Origin: Abditibacterium sp.
GTDB lineage: Bacteria; Armatimonadota; Abditibacteriia; Abditibacteriales; Abditibacteriaceae
Assembly: GCA_030448265.1 (NCBI GenBank)
Contig: JAUJNG010000021.1
Location: forward strand, 43,452-87,094
Direction of reading: 5' to 3'
DNA length: 43,643 bases
In this document: piece after piece, positions 41,090-43,643 of the stretch
Layout: every line of letters starts with the position of its first letter
Position numbering within the stretch: position 1 is the stretch's first letter
Notes under the pieces: model-generated
The model's database searches: none
What the model saw: the letters and a program-made list of their open reading frames with translations, nothing else
Told to the model about the DNA's origin: nothing
Translations under genes and position numbers: made by a program

Positions 41090-42823
41090 AAATATTAGAG
41101 TGAGAGTCACCGCTACTACATCGAATACACCGAAGCGCTCGAGTCCCCCAGAGAATAATAACAAATTATTCTTTCGTGAAGTGACGCCGATTGCAATCCG
41201 GATAATTTGCCTTCTCTCACCTTTATCTCCAGTTTTGCCACCTAATATTTCACTAGTTATTTGTGTTGTACCATCTACCGCTATTGTGTGCCCCCTTGGA
41301 CCAAGTGCTTTGTGTGCGCTGATGATAAAGAGGTGCATTAGCCCATCCACATGAGGGGATTTTCGCGCAGTTTCTCGTGTGTTTCACTTTTCGTATTGGA
41401 TTCCAAGAGACGAGATCCCCGCCCCGGAGCGCTACAGCCGGAATTGGTGGAGACGGAGGGAATGTGGGCAAATGGCAAATGCCACACCCCCGGATCGAGC
41501 TCTTCCATCCAGAGAGATCTGAACCCCAGATAGCTCTGGACCCCAGTAATGGACAGCCCTGGCGCGGGCGCTGATGGAGATGTCCACTCCACACATCCGA
41601 GGCTAGAGAAGGGGATCTCTACGCTTGGCCTTTTTAAGCAAAAACCGATAAAGATAATAAAAATAAGGATAATGCTCTCCATGACAACCTCGCTCTCGAT
41701 AACAATGCTCTCCGTGATAATGAAATTAGATGTCCGATCTCTGTAAAGAGAAAGGATAAAAGGGGGGTGTGGGGGGAAAACAAACTTCTGGTTGGCCGGA
41801 ATGACCCCACACCCAAGTTCTTTCCATTCTCTTTCGCGGGAAGTCCTCTCGCCTCACCCACCGCACCCTTGGATTTCTCTTCGGTTCGCCCACCTCGGCA
41901 GCCGTTTTGGAATCTCCTGCACCTTGACAATTTATTTGGAACAGCCGCTGCGCCTGCCCTCTGTAACGCAACGCTCACCGCGATTTGCAGGCTCTTTCGC
42001 TTCCAACGCTTTCGGTTTCGATCTCGACACTTTCGCTGCTGAGACTTTCGTTTCCGACTGACTGATCTTGAGTTCGAATGGCATCACACTGAGATGCCCG
42101 AACTCCCGCACAGTCTGTGAGCACAGTCTGTGAAGCGAACTGCAGTCTTGCCCTACCCCTTCTTCCCGAACTCTCTTGAACGTCGCTGCCACTTTGCAGC
42201 GCGTCTTTAGCGATTTCTGGGTTCAGTTTGGGACTGAGCTGACACACGTGAATACCTTTTCTTTGAGCGACGAGGTACCTTCCCAGGCTTTCGAGATTTC
42301 CCTGGGCACACTGAGGCCCAGCCCCCTTTCCAACCCCACTTCGAACGAGTCAACTCAGACGCTGAGCTTTTGCTTCAAAACTCGCACTTTGGGTTTTGTT
42401 CAATCTCTGCTTCGGAACACGCTAAGGGATCGACGCGGTTACGGTTGTGCCTTACGGATCGAGATTTCGATTTCCACGCGTTTTCTGAACTGCGCGCAGT
42501 GACATGCGGCGAGGGCTTTTCTGACGCAGGGAGAACACTTCGGAGCGCTTTGCAAACTCGACTGGCTATGTTTAGGGCCTTGGACACTTTCCAATGCCAT
42601 TTCGAGCGAGTCGCCTCGGCGCTGCAGCTTGAGCGATTGAGCCACATTCGCGCCAGCCGTTCTGCCGAAACAACAACTGGCATTTGACCTAAGCGATGCG
42701 GGCGGTTCCTGGTGACTCTTAAATTAGAAAGAGCTCACTCTGCTCAGAAGACGCCGAGCGCGACTCATATGATTTAAGAGTAAGTCGCGCCTGCACGGTT
42801 AGATGTTCGCCCACTCATCAACC
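41090..42823. other. 1.7-kb region with little coding evidence
   Basis: Apart from the open extension of the preceding gene (to 41350), no gene is supported; frames are short, without starts or motifs. Seen here: a repeated AATGCTCTCCxTGA pair (41671 and 41704), a perfect tandem 13-mer at 42108-42133, and TTTCG repeated about seven times within 60 bases at about 41995-42050. This is likely the outer part of the element or decayed DNA. Confidence 0.4.
42108..42133 (+). repeat. Perfect tandem repeat of GCACAGTCTGTGA (two copies)
   Basis: GCACAGTCTGTGA occurs at 42108-42120 and again, head to tail, at 42121-42133. Each unit contains the inverted pair CACAGtCTGTG, so it could be a binding site. 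Confidence 0.65.
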
Positions 42824-43643
42824 TTAATCTTCGGTTTCCGGCTTTTGAGGCACCAAACGGCGCAAACGGAGCGTGATCCGACTGGTTTTGTCGCTTCGAA
42901 CCGGAAGTTTGATCCGCCACTGCGACTTGTCCGACGTGGATCCGAAGTTCAAGCCGAACTGCGGCGCTCCGCCGTTGATCTCGAACTGCACGTTGCCACT
43001 GCCTGCATAGAGCCCGCGACTGGTGCGAATCCGCGCGACACTGGCGGCGCTTTTCCCATCGTCGGCGAAAGCGAAGTCGGTGTTGTTGTTCCACGGCCCC
43101 TGAACATAAAGCAAGCTGGCGCCAGGTGCCACGCGAAAACGGAAGCGGCCCTGCGCATCGCTGGTGGCGCTCATGGTGTTGTCGGTCGAGGTAGGCAACT
43201 GTGGACCGTTAGCACCGATTATTACACCGCCCAGTGGTTGTCCGGTCGCTTTGTCCACAATGCGGCCTTCGATGAGTGCGCCACTCGTGAGCACGATGGG
43301 CTGTGCGCGACGCACGACTTGGCCTTCTTTGGCCCACACGCCTTCGACGGCGGTTGCCACCCGTTGGGGCGGCGGATTGCGCTCCGAAGATCTGTTCCAC
43401 GTACCAACGACCAGGTTGTAGGGCGCGGTAGTTAAGCCATTCAAACGAAAGCTGCCGTCAGTGGCGGTCAGGGTGCGCTCGAAGAGCACAGGATCGATAG
43501 AAGCCCACTTTTGCCTAAAGTTGGGTGTGCTGCCGTTGGACATAGCCAAACCCGCGCCCTGCATCAGTTTCCACTGCGCCTGGCGTTGGATGAGTGCCCG
43601 CACGGCAACGCCGGCAACCGGACGACCGGCCTCATCCACGACT
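42824..43643 (-). CDS. Carboxypeptidase-regulatory-like domain protein (cut by right edge)
   Basis: At least 271 residues; the N-terminus lies beyond the window. At least two beta-sandwich repeats of the carboxypeptidase regulatory type: 'DEAGRPVAGVAVRAL ... TLTATDGSFRLNGLTTAPYN' and 'EGRIVDKATGQPLGGVIIGA ... SDAQGRFRFRVAPG'. These domains usually occur in large exported proteins. The end (RITLRLRRLVPQKPETED) is basic then acidic. It is likely a chromosomal gene outside the mobile element. Confidence 0.75.
   Translation of the reverse strand, partial: VVDEAGRPVAGVAVRALIQRQAQWKLMQGAGLAMSNGSTPNFRQKWASIDPVLFERTLTATDGSFRLNGLTTAPYNLVVGTWNRSSERNPPPQRVATAVEGVWAKEGQVVRRAQPIVLTSGALIEGRIVDKATGQPLGGVIIGANGPQLPTSTDNTMSATSDAQGRFRFRVAPGASLLYVQGPWNNNTDFAFADDGKSAASVARIRTSRGLYAGSGNVQFEINGGAPQFGLNFGSTSDKSQWRIKLPVRSDKTSRITLRLRRLVPQKPETED

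Noticed and set aside
41090..41350. N-terminal extension of the 76-residue zinc-ribbon protein
   Set aside because: Open and plausible in composition, but it has no recognised motif and the short start fits the family better; kept as a possibility in the gene entry.
41420..41500. tRNA-like stretch (GCCGGAATTGGTGGAGACGG)
   Set aside because: No cloverleaf, no T-loop consensus and no acceptor complement could be found.

Overview
The window is bacterial, of moderate to high GC. Many of its proteins have Sec-type signal peptides and no close textbook homolog, and acyl-carrier-like folds are reused (DUF1493, and a secreted ACP-like protein). Together with SGNH hydrolases and a pseudopilin-like tail, this suggests an environmental, mostly uncultured phylum such as Armatimonadota/Abditibacteriota or a planctomycete-like group. 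That placement is inference; no rRNA, tRNA or universal marker is present.

Layout. (1) 1-6900: chromosome-like genes: a secreted helical-repeat protein, a clan GH-A glycoside hydrolase, a small eight-cysteine zinc-ribbon protein, a secreted SGNH hydrolase and a DUF1493 ACP-like protein. (2) 6967-7981: a decayed IS982-type element with readable terminal inverted repeats. (3) 8024-16711: an accessory stretch of small stress-type genes, a leader peptide coupled to two tandem HTH genes, an iteron-like and repeat-rich gap, regulators with visible operators, a PD-(D/E)xK-like protein, a PadR pair, a CoiA-like protein and an IS3 remnant. (4) 16750-24300: the main conflict-system candidate, read on the minus strand: a frameshifted trypsin-co-occurring domain gene (TCD1), a trypsin-STAND NTPase protein and a 1258-residue HD/TPR/HEAT protein. 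(5) 24328-28320: two decayed copies of the comM (yifB) 3' end, a broken zinc-ribbon gene, a secreted ACP-like protein, an SGNH-FKBP fusion interrupted by an in-frame TGA, and the 3' half of comM itself, cut at its CPCG motif. (6) 28321-41089: an integrated element that begins at the comM break, with a large serine recombinase next to the junction, iteron-like repeats, and a replication cluster: a helicase with a canonical Toprim followed by paralog-like proteins whose Toprim-type acidic residues are lost. (7) 41090-42823: almost gene-free. 42824 to the right edge: a secreted carboxypeptidase-regulatory-like protein, cut by the edge.

How the parts work together. In region 4 the TCD1 and trypsin-STAND genes are 15 bases apart and form an operon. 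The arrangement fits a sensor NTPase controlling a protease effector, with the HD/TPR/HEAT protein as a second effector or scaffold. In region 6 the recombinase moves the element, while the helicase, CHC2/Toprim-like primase and repeat cluster look like a plasmid-type replication unit. The genes of that unit are followed by GC-rich hairpins with unusual regularity. The N-terminal half of comM is not in the window, so the element's far end is probably beyond the right edge or has been lost.

Several genes carry single-base frameshifts or a nonsense codon (TCD1, zinc ribbon, IS982 transposase, SGNH-FKBP). These may be real decay, recoding or sequence error; the raw reads would decide.
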